The translations under genes were made by a program, and so were the position numbers. The notes below the pieces were generated by a model. The model was not told the origin of the DNA, did not search any database, and saw only the letters and a list, made by a program, of their open reading frames with translations. This document shows, piece after piece, positions 1-9,591 of a stretch of 64,000 bases of DNA. The stretch spans positions 225,020 through 289,019 of the forward strand of contig CALXVP010000001.1 of the NCBI GenBank assembly GCA_944392125.1. Reading direction: 5' to 3'. Position 1 is the stretch's first letter. Each line of letters opens with the position of its first letter. The stretch is from an uncultured Alphaproteobacteria bacterium (GTDB lineage Bacteria; Pseudomonadota; Alphaproteobacteria; CAAHEQ01; UBA3637).

Positions 1-121
1 GCAAAAACACCGTAAATAAAAGACAACGCCAAAATAACTTCATCGGCTTGACCTGCCAAATCCGATACGACTCCCACATTGCCCCTACCAGAGCAACGGG
101 CAATAACATTTCTGCCAACAT
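1..121 (-). CDS. partial small membrane protein, C-terminus outside window
   Basis: Reading on the minus strand from an ATG at 119-121, the frame stays open to the window edge. The visible 40 residues begin MLAEMLLPVALVGAMWESYR and continue to a second hydrophobic stretch (LFWRCLLFTVFL). This suggests a short protein with at least two membrane segments. The 3' end lies beyond position 1, so length and family cannot be judged. No function is recognised. Confidence 0.45.
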   Translation of the reverse strand, partial: MLAEMLLPVALVGAMWESYRIWQVKPMKLFWRCLLFTVFL

Positions 122-366
122 CTTTTATCCTTTCGTAAATAATTTTAATGACCTGTAATATTCGCGTATGATACACGAAAAAAAATACAAAAACAAGCGA
201 TTTGTTTCATCCGAATAAAAACAGCGAAAATTTCAAAAAAACTCAAAAACTCAGGGTGTTTTTTTGAAAACCGACACGCATTCAAAAGAACGAAACCGAT
301 GCACATCAATCAACTCCCTGCATATAAGCCGGCGGATACACTTTGTAATATAATCAAAAATATATG

Positions 367-395
367 TAGACAACCTCATTTTTTTACGATATAAT
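367..395 (+). promoter_or_regulatory. sigma-70-type promoter for the 64-aa protein gene
   Basis: A -35 hexamer TAGACA (367-372) and a perfect TATAAT (390-395) are exactly 17 bp apart, 34 bp upstream of the ATG at 429. Apart from this promoter, the AT-rich stretch 122-428 shows nothing else I can name. Confidence 0.7.
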
Positions 396-428
396 AAAAT
401 TAATAACTGCTGGCAACGGAGGGACGCC

Positions 429-623
429 ATGGTGAAGGAACTTTTAACACAAAAAGAAGAAGACTTTCGCGAACAGACAGCGCCCGAACAAAGAGAGGGA
501 GGTTCCGGGTTGCGCCGAATCTTGAACCAAGCCGGCGAACGCATTGATGATAAAGAAATTCCGAAATCATTGAATTTAAATGATCTTCTTTCAACAAACT
601 ATAATAATACGCAAATGGAATAG
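429..623 (+). CDS. small hypothetical hydrophilic protein (64 aa)
   Basis: This short open frame is supported by signals rather than homology. A strong promoter ends at 395, and a good Shine-Dalgarno (ACGGAGGGA, 416-424) lies just before the ATG at 429. The protein is highly charged (MVKELLTQKEEDFREQ...), with no membrane segment, signal peptide or cysteine. The C-terminal half (SLNLNDLLSTNYNN) has the look of a short linear binding motif, but I recognise no family. It stands alone between a divergent membrane gene and prmC. An antisense frame covers the same bases but has no comparable start signals. Confidence 0.6.
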   Translation: MVKELLTQKEEDFREQTAPEQREGGSGLRRILNQAGERIDDKEIPKSLNLNDLLSTNYNNTQME

Positions 624-890
624 CTTTTCTTATTGCATCCGTCAATCATTAAAAGAATGCCTAAATAATTATACCGTTTCTTATATCTTCCGAATGAATA
701 TCGGGCAATTTGCCGCGCGTTTATAAAGCCGTTTAAACACTCTGCCGTTTGGCAAAAATTCTTTCCGTTTCATCCAATTTACTACGGTAAAAACACAAAA
801 ATTTTACCGTTTTTTCACAAGAAGTTATCACTGATATAACTGATTTCCATAACGCCATACTGATACAAGCGACACCGCACAAAAGAATCG

Positions 891-1691
891 CTAGCCGAAA
901 ACTAACACCCGAATAATTCCGCCCAAATCTTTCACTTGTTCCCGACAAGTAAATTGATACTGTCCCATAATCCGCACCACCTCATTTTCTTGCCCTTGGC
1001 CGATTTCAAAGAAAATTAAACCACCCTCTTTTTTCAAAGAGGCCACATGCCGTGCAATATGGCGATAAGCGTCTAATCCGTCATATCCGCCGTCCAATGC
1101 AATAAGAGGGTCATAACATTTAACGCTTTTTTCCAATGTATCAATATCATTTGTCGGGATGTAAGGCGGGTTTGAAACAATAATATCAAACTCGCCTAAT
1201 CGGTGGCCGAAATCATCATCCGTAAAATCCGCTTGGCAAAACATTGCCCGATGAGCCGTATTTTCACCGTTATTTTCTTGCGCGATTTTTAGGGCTGATA
1301 AAGATTTATCCACCCCGATACCGCAGGCGTTCGGATATTCACCCAATAAAGAAAGTAAAATACACCCACTCCCCGTTCCGATATCCAGTATCCGATACGG
1401 TGCTGTCTGTTCGGGATAAAAACGCAAAACCGTTTCTATCAATGTTTCCGTATCCGGACGCGGGTCTAATACGTCTGACGATACCCGAAAATCACGTTTC
1501 CAAAATCCGCGTTTCCCGAGAATTTTAGCAACGGGTTCACCGGCTTTTCTGCGTTGAATAAATTCCGAAATCTGCGTTTGCGTGGGATGATTGGAGTAAT
1601 GGTCATAGAAAAAACGGGCATCTAAACGCGGTGTTGGCGAATATTCTTTCAACGCTGTCGCCAGCTTTAAAACATCTGTTATTTCACCCAT
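891..1691 (-). CDS. prmC: peptide chain release factor N5-glutamine methyltransferase PrmC
   Basis: PrmC (HemK family) methylates the glutamine of the GGQ motif in release factors RF1 and RF2, using S-adenosylmethionine. The 266 residues match the family's usual length. An N-terminal helical domain is followed by the SAM-binding motif around residue 118 (ILDIGTGSGCILLSLL). The substrate-binding motif is VSNPPYIP, near residue 185. The gene lies 72 bp downstream of prfA on the same strand, the classical arrangement in which enzyme and substrate are co-expressed. The start at 1691 gives the expected N-terminus (MGEITDVLKLATALKEY). Confident call. Confidence 0.95.
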   Translation of the reverse strand: MGEITDVLKLATALKEYSPTPRLDARFFYDHYSNHPTQTQISEFIQRRKAGEPVAKILGKRGFWKRDFRVSSDVLDPRPDTETLIETVLRFYPEQTAPYRILDIGTGSGCILLSLLGEYPNACGIGVDKSLSALKIAQENNGENTAHRAMFCQADFTDDDFGHRLGEFDIIVSNPPYIPTNDIDTLEKSVKCYDPLIALDGGYDGLDAYRHIARHVASLKKEGGLIFFEIGQGQENEVVRIMGQYQFTCREQVKDLGGIIRVLVFG

Positions 1692-1763
1692 GCGCCTGCA
1701 CTTTCAACTTTTCAATCATCTTGCAATACTAAATTTCCCGTTCCCGACCTTAAAAAGCCGTCA

Positions 1764-2837
1764 TCAAGCATCAATCTCTGCCAAACGCGCCATTTGATCC
1801 TCGGTAATCAAAGCATCAATAAACTCATCCAGCCCGACACCATCCAACACCTCAGCCAACTGATAAGATGTCTTATTAATTCGGTGATCCGTCACACGCC
1901 CTTGCGGAAAGTTATACGTTCTGATTCGCTCCGAGCGATCCCCCGAGCCGACTTGATTTTTTCTGTTTTGAGAACGCTCTTTATCCAACGCCTGACGTTG
2001 CATATCATAAAGGGCCGTTCTCAATCGCATCATTGCTTTATCTTTGTTTTTAAATTGCGAACGCTCTTCTTGACACTCTACGGCAATACCCGTCGGCTTA
2101 TGAACAATCCGAATGGCGCTGTCTGTTTTATTAACGTGCTGTCCGCCGGCACCCGAGGCGCGACAAGTTGTAATTTCCAAATCCGCTTCGTTAATTTGCA
2201 CATCCACTTCCTGCGCTTCCGGCAACACGGCAACCGTTGCCGCCGATGTATGAACGCGTCCGCCCGATTCGGTTTCCGGCACACGTTGAACACGGTGTGC
2301 ACCCGATTCATATTTCAACCGGGCAAATACCGACTTTCCGCTGATTTGCGCAACGGCTTCCTTATAACCGCCGAGGCCGGTTTCATTTAACGACAACACC
2401 TCAAATTTCCAATGTTTCAACGCGGCATATCGTTCATACATTCTAAACAATTCCGCGCCGAATAAAGCGGCTTCCTCACCGCCCGTGCCGGCACGCACTT
2501 CCAGAATAACGTTTCTGTCGTCGGCTTCATCTTTCGGCAACAATAAAATTTGAATTTCGTGTTCCGTTTGCGGAATTTGCTCTTTTAATGAATGCAATTC
2601 CTCTTGCGCCATTTCTTTTAAATCCGAATCGGCCGATTCATCTTTCAATAACTCTTCCGTTTCTTTCAAATCGGCCAGCATTTTTTTATATTTCAAGCCG
2701 ACCGTGTGAATTTCTTCCAACGAACTTAATTCTTTGGAAAGTTTTACAAATTCATCGCCCGTTGCTCCGCTTGCGAGTAATGCCGTTAATTCTTCGTATC
2801 GCGACATAATCGGATTTAACTTTTCTTCAAAATTCAT
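1764..2837 (-). CDS. prfA: peptide chain release factor 1
   Basis: RF1 recognises UAA and UAG stop codons and triggers peptidyl-tRNA hydrolysis in the ribosome. The 357-residue protein has the PCRF domain in its N-terminal half. The codon-recognition tripeptide PET lies in the sequence [19 protein letters not shown]. The catalytic GGQ lies in [18 protein letters not shown], and a conserved basic stretch follows ([15 protein letters not shown]). PET in place of RF2's SPF identifies it as RF1. The Shine-Dalgarno GGAGTG precedes ATG 2837. It is followed by prmC, which modifies its GGQ glutamine. Confidence 0.97.
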   Translation of the reverse strand: MNFEEKLNPIMSRYEELTALLASGATGDEFVKLSKELSSLEEIHTVGLKYKKMLADLKETEELLKDESADSDLKEMAQEELHSLKEQIPQTEHEIQILLLPKDEADDRNVILEVRAGTGGEEAALFGAELFRMYERYAALKHWKFEVLSLNETGLGGYKEAVAQISGKSVFARLKYESGAHRVQRVPETESGGRVHTSAATVAVLPEAQEVDVQINEADLEITTCRASGAGGQHVNKTDSAIRIVHKPTGIAVECQEERSQFKNKDKAMMRLRTALYDMQRQALDKERSQNRKNQVGSGDRSERIRTYNFPQGRVTDHRINKTSYQLAEVLDGVGLDEFIDALITEDQMARLAEIDA

Positions 2838-2957
2838 CTTATTTCACTCCTGCCCAACTTTTTATTCTGATTTAAAAATCATTCACTTTCAATCGCCATA
2901 CCTCAAATACCGCGCACGATACGTTGATACGCAGGCAATCGAATCATTTGTTAATTG

Positions 2958-3950
2958 CTAATGTTTTTGAAATGTTTCGGGTTTCAATACGATATTGTTT
3001 TTAACCGTTTCGGTTTGCGAAAGAACGCCCGTCAATTCGCCGTTGACATACACATTCAAGCCCCGCGCATTACCCGTTCGCATAATCAAATTATCCATAC
3101 CTGCCGGCACGAAATAAGCATCCCCTTTGGATAATATCCGATTAAATAAGACGGCCCCGTTATCTTTCACATCCATCCAGACACGATCCGTTGCCACAAA
3201 AACAATCACAGCGCCCTCCTCTTGTCCGAACTTTTGCCCCGTCAGACCCTCATAATTCGGCTCTTTTTTCGCCTCATCCGAAACACGCGATTCCGTATCG
3301 GGCGTATCGCTTGGGGCAACGACCTCAGTCGCTGTCGGTTGCATCTGCGGATTCAGTGTTTCCAACGGGACAACCGTATTCAACTCACCGGCGATTTCTT
3401 CTATACTTTGATTTAAAATCATATCGCTTTCAATCGGCGCCGTTACAACAGGCTCCGGCACTTGCGTCATCACTTCGGCCGACGTCATAATCACTTCCGA
3501 TTCTTGCGGACGTGTCATCACATACCAACCACCCCACAAACACGCCAATAAAATCAGGCAAACAAGCAATGTTCCCTTCCCCGGCACCACATTATGCTTA
3601 GCCGGTATAGGCATGGGAGCATCGCTGGCAATCAAATGATTTGTTTCACCCTTAAATCGTTCTACGAGCGGTGCAACCTCCAAACCTAAAAATTGAGCAT
3701 ACGATCGCAAAAATGCCACACCGTAAACAACGGCCGGGAATGCCGTATAATCGTTATTTTCAAGCGCTTCCAAATATGTGCTTTTAATCTTCAAACTGTT
3801 TGAAGCCGTTTCAATATCTATTCGCTTTGCCAAACGCGCCCGTTTTAATTCATCTCCCACCGTATCAAAAAAAGTTCTCTCTTCCGATACTGTTTTTTGC
3901 GTGTGTCCCAACAGCGATTTACGCGAATTTTGCCCCGTTTTTTGCTCCAT
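2958..3950 (-). CDS. RodZ-like HTH / DUF4115 bitopic membrane protein
   Basis: The 330 residues show an N-terminal helix-turn-helix of the HTH_25 (RodZ-like) type at about residues 25-100 (GDELKRARLAKRIDIETAS...). One membrane segment follows at about 125-145 (GTLLVCLILLACLWGGWYV). After it comes an acidic, proline-rich periplasmic linker and a C-terminal DUF4115-like beta domain (KGDAYFVPAGMDNLIMRTGNA). In rod-shaped bacteria such proteins bridge MreB and the cell wall. In alphaproteobacteria many members are annotated only as DUF4115 proteins, so the RodZ role is inference. It lies upstream of prfA on the same strand after a 120-bp gap, and a Shine-Dalgarno AAGGA precedes ATG 3950. Confidence 0.8.
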   Translation of the reverse strand: MEQKTGQNSRKSLLGHTQKTVSEERTFFDTVGDELKRARLAKRIDIETASNSLKIKSTYLEALENNDYTAFPAVVYGVAFLRSYAQFLGLEVAPLVERFKGETNHLIASDAPMPIPAKHNVVPGKGTLLVCLILLACLWGGWYVMTRPQESEVIMTSAEVMTQVPEPVVTAPIESDMILNQSIEEIAGELNTVVPLETLNPQMQPTATEVVAPSDTPDTESRVSDEAKKEPNYEGLTGQKFGQEEGAVIVFVATDRVWMDVKDNGAVLFNRILSKGDAYFVPAGMDNLIMRTGNARGLNVYVNGELTGVLSQTETVKNNIVLKPETFQKH

Positions 3951-4017
3951 TTATCATTCCTTAACATTCAGCGAAAAAAAATAATACACCCGTTATAAAA
4001 CATTTTTTTGCGCTTGT

Positions 4018-4722
4018 CTACCATAAATTCATATAAAGATAAAAGAAAACCAAAATACTGGCTGTGCCGAGAGCCGGGCCGAAAGCGCCCGTTGTTTGTT
4101 TTTTGTAAACGGAACACAAATAAAAGAAGCAAAAGGATAAAATCAAGGCGTAATTCAGTCCCAGAACACCAAGCCAGATACCGAGCGCCGTCAACATTTT
4201 CACATCTCCCGCACCGAACTCCGCTTTCTTAAAAAACGCCATAATAAAAACGGTTACGGTTGAAAGCAAGTATCCGAACCATGCACCCGCAAGACTCTCG
4301 GCCGGGGGCAAAAATCCGCTCGGCACAACGTGCGCGGCCGTGATTCCCAACAGCAATAAAGGAATGGTAAAAAAGTCGGGCAACAAATAGTATTGTTCGT
4401 CCACCGCCATCAACATGGCGATTAAGAAAAGAAACATACAGCCGAACCAAAACATTTCCGGACGAATCACCAGATAGCAAGCCCCGAATAAAAGACTTAA
4501 CACCACGCCCCAGATAAATGAAAATAAAATCAATTTCTTCCATTTCTTTTTCAATAATCGCGTGCGCGCCTCATCAAACGGCACTTTCGGGAAACAGGGC
4601 TTATGCCATAGGGAAGCGCAAATCAAACCGGGATCGGCGGGCAAAATTTTTCCGAAACGGCTGGCCACGGCCGGCACACTCAATCCCAAAAAGAAACCGG
4701 TAATCAGGGTGATAACAAACAT
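4018..4722 (-). CDS. A24-family prepilin peptidase
   Basis: This is an integral membrane aspartic peptidase of the type IV prepilin peptidase family. The two catalytic aspartates are recognisable: the first in AVDEQYYLLPD (about residue 107) and the second in FGAGDVKM (about residue 173), the GxGD signature. Several strongly hydrophobic segments surround them. The N-terminal methylase domain with four cysteines seen in PilD is not evident, so this is a peptidase-only or divergent form (234 aa). It is the obvious candidate to process the three prepilin-like proteins at 44.9, 46.3 and 48.5 kb, although it is not clustered with them. It is transcribed alone, divergently from yqeY. Confidence 0.85.
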   Translation of the reverse strand: MFVITLITGFFLGLSVPAVASRFGKILPADPGLICASLWHKPCFPKVPFDEARTRLLKKKWKKLILFSFIWGVVLSLLFGACYLVIRPEMFWFGCMFLFLIAMLMAVDEQYYLLPDFFTIPLLLLGITAAHVVPSGFLPPAESLAGAWFGYLLSTVTVFIMAFFKKAEFGAGDVKMLTALGIWLGVLGLNYALILSFCFFYLCSVYKKQTTGAFGPALGTASILVFFYLYMNLW

Positions 4723-4913
4723 ATTTTACATTCCTTCCGATAATTATTTTTTGAAACTTTACCCGATACAAATATAAAAAGCAACCGTTTTCCGCCGAAA
4801 AAAGTTTTTTTTCACACAAATGCGTTTTTTTAACTTGCGAAAAATTTGTTTTTATTATACGCTGACGAATGAGAAAAATGACTTTATAAAATTTATTTAA
4901 ACGGAGAGAAATC

Positions 4914-5369
4914 ATGATTCGTGAACAATTAAAAAAAGCGCTGATTGAAGCGTTAAAAAATAAAGACGAGAAAAAAACGGCTACCATTCGTTTAATTAAC
5001 GCCGCCATCAAAGATAAAGATATTGAAGCGCGCCCCAAAGGCATTACCGACGGAATTGACGATACGGCCGTTATGTCGCTCTTGCAAAGTATGGTCAAGC
5101 AACGCAAAGAAAGCATTGAGATGTATAAACAAGGCCATCGGGAAGATTTGGTTGCTTCCGAGCAAGCGGAAATTGATATCATCAATCAATTCTTACCGCA
5201 ACAAATGAGTGAAGAAGAAACAAAGCAAGCCATTACCGCCGTCATTCAAGAAACGGGCGCAACTTCCATTAAAGATATGGGAAAAGTTATGGGCGGACTT
5301 AAAGCGAAATATGCCGGCAAAATGGATTTTTCAACGGCTTCGCAACTGATTAAGGCGTTGTTATCCTAA
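4914..5369 (+). CDS. yqeY: GatB/YqeY-domain protein
   Basis: This small helical protein of the GatB/YqeY family (151 aa) resembles the C-terminal tail domain of the amidotransferase subunit GatB. It begins MIREQLKKALIEALKNKDEK and ends with the family signature KDMGKVMGGLKAKYAGKMDF. Members are thought to bind tRNA, but the physiological role is unsettled. Its stop codon overlaps the dnaG start (TAATG), giving translational coupling. This yqeY-dnaG-rpoD arrangement is common in alphaproteobacteria. The Shine-Dalgarno CGGAGAG lies at the right distance from ATG 4914. Confidence 0.9.
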   Translation: MIREQLKKALIEALKNKDEKKTATIRLINAAIKDKDIEARPKGITDGIDDTAVMSLLQSMVKQRKESIEMYKQGHREDLVASEQAEIDIINQFLPQQMSEEETKQAITAVIQETGATSIKDMGKVMGGLKAKYAGKMDFSTASQLIKALLS

Positions 5370-7114
5370 TGCCGTTTCCGCCACGCTTTCTGGATGAGTT
5401 GCGCGAGCGAATTGCATTATCTCAACTCATCGGAAAGAAAGTAAAATTAACAAAACGCGGACGGGAATATATTGGTCTTTGTCCGTTTCACCATGAAAAA
5501 ACGCCCTCGTTTACCATCAATGATGATAAGGGATTTTATCATTGTTTCGGGTGCGGGGCACATGGAGATATTATCCGCTATTTAACGGACAGCGAAAGAA
5601 TGCCGTTTATGGAAGCGGTTGAATATTTGGCGCGCATGGCCGGATTGCCGATGCCGAAAATCAAAGAAGAATCGCCCGAAAGGCGCCAAGAATACCAAAC
5701 CGAATTGCAAATAATGGAAGAAGCCTGCGTTTTCTTTCAAAAATGTTTGTTTTCGGAACGGGGGCGTCGAGCACGTGCTTATTTTCAAAATCGCGGTATC
5801 ACGCCCGACATAGCAAAACAGTTTCGGCTCGGATATGCGCCGAGCGGATCGGCGCTTTTAGCGTATTTTACGGAAAAAGGTCTTTCGGTCCAAAAGGCAA
5901 TTTCTCTCGGGTTAATTGTGGATAAAACGGATTCCCATACAAGGCACGACTACTTTTATGACCGCATTATGTTCCCGATTTTAAACAGACGCCGTCGGGT
6001 TATTGCTTTCGGCGGACGCTTATTGGAAAAAGGAGAGCCAAAGTATTTAAATTCGCCCGAAACCGCGCTGTTCCATAAAGGGGAGCAGTTATACGCGTTG
6101 CCGAATGCCGTTGATACCATGCGCAAGAAAAATCAAGCCATTTTGGTGGAAGGCTATATGGATGTGATTGCATTACACAGTGCCGGATTTACAAATGCCG
6201 TTGCTCCGCTCGGAACGGCGTTAACGGAAAATCAAATCCGCCTGCTCTGGCAAGGGTGCGATGAACCGATTATTTGTTTTGACGGGGATATGGCCGGTCG
6301 CAAAGCAAGTATCCGCGCAATGAATCGCGCCATACCGATTTTAACGCCGGGGAAATCGTTACAATTTGTTTTTTTGCCCGAGCCGTTTGATCCGGATGAT
6401 ATGATTCGCAAAAAATCACCGCAAGCCTTTCAAGAAGCGTTAAACAATGCCAAAACATTGGCCTATACGCTTTGGAATACGTTGACGGACGGGCGCTCGC
6501 TTGACACACCCGAAAGACGCGCCAAACTGGAAAAAGACGCAACGGATATCATTGCCAAAATTCAAAATGAGCAAGTTCGCGCTTACTATATGAAAGATTT
6601 AAAGAAAAAGCTCTGGCAACTGGAACATCGGAAAGACGCACGGCGCAGTTCTCTCTCTTTTGGTGAAGCGCAGGGCATTTCGCGCCCTAATGCTGATTTA
6701 CTGGCCGGACGAATGTTGCTTGCTTATTTAATTTGTTTTCCGAAAGTTGTTCAAAATGTATTGGAAGACTTGGCAAATTTGGAACTCGGCGAAGCATCAC
6801 TGCAACATATTTTGCAAGAAGCGACGGACTGTTTAATCAACAATCCCGATATGACTTCGGAAGAGTTAATCAACGCCGTATTGCCGGAAGGGAGCAAAAC
6901 AATTCCGGAAATTGAAATGTTGCAAAAATCAAATCGGACGGAAGAAGACGTTCGAATCGAGTTAAGTAAATGGATACAAGCCCTACAATTAAAGGCGTTG
7001 CAAGCGGAACATGAAGCAAAATTACACGAATTTTCGCAAAATCCGACCGCCGAATTATGGGAAAATATCGCAAAGATAAAAAAAGAGATTGAAAATTTGT
7101 CAACCTCCGACTAA
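5369..7114 (+). CDS. dnaG: DNA primase DnaG
   Basis: DnaG synthesises RNA primers at the replication fork. The N-terminal CHC2 zinc-binding domain is intact (CPFHH near residue 38, CFGCG near residue 60). The Toprim catalytic core contains ILVEGYMDVIAL (about residue 262) and the metal-binding IICFDGDMAGRKA (about residue 305). The C-terminal 150 residues form a helical, poorly conserved region where the DnaB helicase-binding domain normally sits. The length (581 aa) is normal. Translation is coupled to yqeY through the overlapping TAATG. Confidence 0.96.
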   Translation: MPFPPRFLDELRERIALSQLIGKKVKLTKRGREYIGLCPFHHEKTPSFTINDDKGFYHCFGCGAHGDIIRYLTDSERMPFMEAVEYLARMAGLPMPKIKEESPERRQEYQTELQIMEEACVFFQKCLFSERGRRARAYFQNRGITPDIAKQFRLGYAPSGSALLAYFTEKGLSVQKAISLGLIVDKTDSHTRHDYFYDRIMFPILNRRRRVIAFGGRLLEKGEPKYLNSPETALFHKGEQLYALPNAVDTMRKKNQAILVEGYMDVIALHSAGFTNAVAPLGTALTENQIRLLWQGCDEPIICFDGDMAGRKASIRAMNRAIPILTPGKSLQFVFLPEPFDPDDMIRKKSPQAFQEALNNAKTLAYTLWNTLTDGRSLDTPERRAKLEKDATDIIAKIQNEQVRAYYMKDLKKKLWQLEHRKDARRSSLSFGEAQGISRPNADLLAGRMLLAYLICFPKVVQNVLEDLANLELGEASLQHILQEATDCLINNPDMTSEELINAVLPEGSKTIPEIEMLQKSNRTEEDVRIELSKWIQALQLKALQAEHEAKLHEFSQNPTAELWENIAKIKKEIENLSTSD

Positions 7115-7120
7115 AAATGA

Positions 7121-7149
7121 TTGACAACGCCTTAAAAAATACATATAAT
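7121..7149 (+). promoter_or_regulatory. perfect-consensus sigma-70 promoter of rpoD
   Basis: TTGACA (7121-7126) and TATAAT (7144-7149) are separated by exactly 17 bp, about 40 bp before the rpoD start. The element gives rpoD its own strong promoter in addition to read-through from dnaG, whose stop is at 7114. Confidence 0.85.
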
Positions 7150-7188
7150 AGTGTCAATTTTGTTTTTGTTTTTTCTTGAAATTGGTGT

Positions 7189-9384
7189 GTGCATATGACT
7201 CTCTATTCCGAAAATGAACATTTATCCGGCAATCGTAGCATTGCAACGGCAGATGCAAAATCTGCAATGAAAAAGTTAATTGAAAAAGGAAAAGAGCGCG
7301 GATTTATCTCCATGAGCGAACTGCGCAAAAACATGCCGACAGAATCGCAGAATGAAGAAACATTTGAGCTGATTATGTCCTCCTTAACCGATATGGGCAT
7401 CAATGTGGTAGACGGTTCCGAAGATATTACGGATTTAACCGAGAGCTTATCCGGTAGCACGGCCTTAACGGCAACCGAAAGTGATGAGGATTCGGCAACA
7501 GAAGTTGATACAAGCAGTCGGGTAAATGATCCCGTTAGATTATATTTGCGGGAAATGGGAGCGGTTGAGCTGTTATCCCGCGACGGGGAAGTTGCGATTG
7601 CCAAACGGATCAGTGCCGGGTTTGACGTGATGATGAGCGGGTTATCCGAAAGTGCATTAACGATGAAAGCGCTTTCAAGCTGGAATCAGAAATTGCACGA
7701 AGGCACCATGTTCTTGCGTGAAATTATTGATTTGGAAACCACATTTGAATCAAATCCCGATAAAGAGGATTTGGAAAAAGCGGAAGCATTCCCCACCCCG
7801 GGCGGTATCGGATTAGATGTATTGGAAAAAGCCAGCGAAATTTTAAGTAAACGCGTTTCCCCTGCCGAAAAAGAAAAAGAGAAAGAAAAGGAAAAAGAAA
7901 ACGAAAAACAACGTCCTTTGGAAGAGGATTTTGAAGAGACGGATGAATTGAGCGATGAACAAGTCGGCTTAGATTTGCCCGATGAAGAGGCAGATGACGA
8001 AATTTCGGATGATTCTGAAATGGATGAAATTGATACAACCATTGATGATGAAAGCGATTCTTCTGCCGACTCCGCCGACGAAGATGATGACGATGATGAT
8101 GAATACAGCGAAAACTCACTCTCTATCGGTCAAATGGAGGAAACATTATTACCGCGCATTTTAACGCTCTTCAAGGAAACGGAAGAAATCTATCAAAAAT
8201 TTGAAGCCGTGCAATGCGAGCGCATGAAATTTATTCGGGAAAATAAAGCGGTATCCAAATCGGTTGAAAAGAAATATCAAGAACTCAAAAACGAATTAAC
8301 ATTAAAGCTAAAAGAAATACATTTAAACCCGAACAGAATTGAGGAATTAATTGAACAAATTAACGAAGTCAACCAACGTTTAATTGTGTTGGAGGGTCGG
8401 CTTTTACGGTTGGCAATCGCCTCGCGGATTGATCGCGAAGACTTTTTGGACTTCTACCAAAACAGTGAAACGGATTCAAAATGGATACAAAAGGCAGCCA
8501 AAAAAGGGAAAGTATGGAAAGCGTTTGTTGAAAATCATCAAGAAGAAATTGAGGAAATTCGTCAAGCCATTCGTGATATTATTGAAGAAGTCAAGATGCC
8601 GATTTCAGAATATCGTCGGTTGGTGATGACAGTGAAAAAGGGCCGTCAAGAAACGAATAAGGCCAAACAAGAAATGATTGAAGCCAACTTGCGATTGGTG
8701 ATTTCCATTTCCAAAAAATACACCAATCGGGGCTTACAATTTTTGGATTTAATTCAAGAAGGTAACATCGGTTTAATGAAAGCGGTTGATAAATTTGAAT
8801 ATCAACGTGGTTATAAATTTTCAACATACGCAACGTGGTGGATTCGTCAATCCATTACACGCGCCATTGCCGACCAAGCCCGCACCATTCGTATTCCCGT
8901 TCACATGATTGAAACAATCAATAAAATGCTGAAAACGGGCCGTCAAATGATGTTGGAAACCGGACATGAGCCGACGCCGGAAGAATTGGCTCCCAGAATT
9001 AATATGTCGGTTGAAAAAATTAAGAAAGTTTTGAAAATCGCAAAAGAACCTATTTCTTTGGAAACACCTGTCGGTGATGAAGAAGATTCGCATTTGGGTG
9101 ATTTTATTGAAGATAAAAACACCATTCAACCGTTGGAAGCCGCTATTCAAACGAATTTACGGCAATCGTGCACGGCAGTATTATCTACCCTGTCGCCACG
9201 TGAAGAACGGGTATTAAGAATGCGTTTCGGCATCGGGATGAATTCTGATCATACATTGGAAGAAGTCGGTTTACAATTTGCCGTTACACGCGAACGGATT
9301 CGCCAAATCGAGGCGAAGGCTTTGCGTAAATTAAAACACCCGACACGCTCACGCAAATTACGCAGTTTCCTTGAAGAGAGTTAA
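7189..9384 (+). CDS. rpoD: RNA polymerase primary sigma factor RpoD (sigma-70)
   Basis: This is the housekeeping sigma factor that directs RNA polymerase to promoters like those seen throughout this window. Conserved region 2 is unmistakable from residue 500 ([43 protein letters not shown]). Region 3 follows, then region 4 ([32 protein letters not shown]) to the C-terminus. At 731 aa it is longer than typical alphaproteobacterial RpoD. The excess lies in the non-conserved region at about residues 225-310, which has a Lys/Glu repeat stretch followed by Asp/Ser-rich sequence. The start is either GTG 7189 or ATG 7195; the upstream Shine-Dalgarno is poor in both cases. Confidence 0.97.
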   Translation: MHMTLYSENEHLSGNRSIATADAKSAMKKLIEKGKERGFISMSELRKNMPTESQNEETFELIMSSLTDMGINVVDGSEDITDLTESLSGSTALTATESDEDSATEVDTSSRVNDPVRLYLREMGAVELLSRDGEVAIAKRISAGFDVMMSGLSESALTMKALSSWNQKLHEGTMFLREIIDLETTFESNPDKEDLEKAEAFPTPGGIGLDVLEKASEILSKRVSPAEKEKEKEKEKENEKQRPLEEDFEETDELSDEQVGLDLPDEEADDEISDDSEMDEIDTTIDDESDSSADSADEDDDDDDEYSENSLSIGQMEETLLPRILTLFKETEEIYQKFEAVQCERMKFIRENKAVSKSVEKKYQELKNELTLKLKEIHLNPNRIEELIEQINEVNQRLIVLEGRLLRLAIASRIDREDFLDFYQNSETDSKWIQKAAKKGKVWKAFVENHQEEIEEIRQAIRDIIEEVKMPISEYRRLVMTVKKGRQETNKAKQEMIEANLRLVISISKKYTNRGLQFLDLIQEGNIGLMKAVDKFEYQRGYKFSTYATWWIRQSITRAIADQARTIRIPVHMIETINKMLKTGRQMMLETGHEPTPEELAPRINMSVEKIKKVLKIAKEPISLETPVGDEEDSHLGDFIEDKNTIQPLEAAIQTNLRQSCTAVLSTLSPREERVLRMRFGIGMNSDHTLEEVGLQFAVTRERIRQIEAKALRKLKHPTRSRKLRSFLEES

Positions 9385-9591
9385 TCACAAAGGACGTAAT
9401 GTCTGTTACGTTGTTGGGAAAATCACTCAATTTCCCCAACCGGTTAGTTAAGAAACTAAAAATTTTGTGTCAAAGCGGTGCTTCCCACTTTGATAGCCAT
9501 GAAACCTTGTAAACAATATCGTTTTAACAATCACGCTCTTATGAGGGAGTTGTGAACCCTATTTTTTGCTGACGGCACTTCAAAAGAATGA
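9385..9591. other. hairpin-rich stretch between convergent rpoD and AlkD-like gene
   Basis: Three hairpins follow each other. ACGTAA/TTACGT spans about 9393-9410. GTTGGGAAA/TTTCCCCAAC, with one bulge, spans about 9412-9442. CAAAG/CTTTG spans about 9472-9493. A short AGGG/CCCT stem followed by a T-run lies near 9553-9573 and could terminate rpoD transcription. No known RNA family is recognised, so this could be the rpoD 3' UTR or a small RNA. Confidence 0.3.

Noticed and set aside
733..948. 71-aa minus-strand frame overlapping the 3' end of prmC
   Set aside because: Its ATG lies inside prmC without a Shine-Dalgarno, and the overlapping part is prmC sequence read in another frame. Only an internal TTG could give a non-overlapping peptide.
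9399..9512. 37-codon frame after rpoD with AAAGGA upstream
   Set aside because: It runs through two of the hairpins, and its composition is not protein-like. I left the region as structured non-coding sequence.
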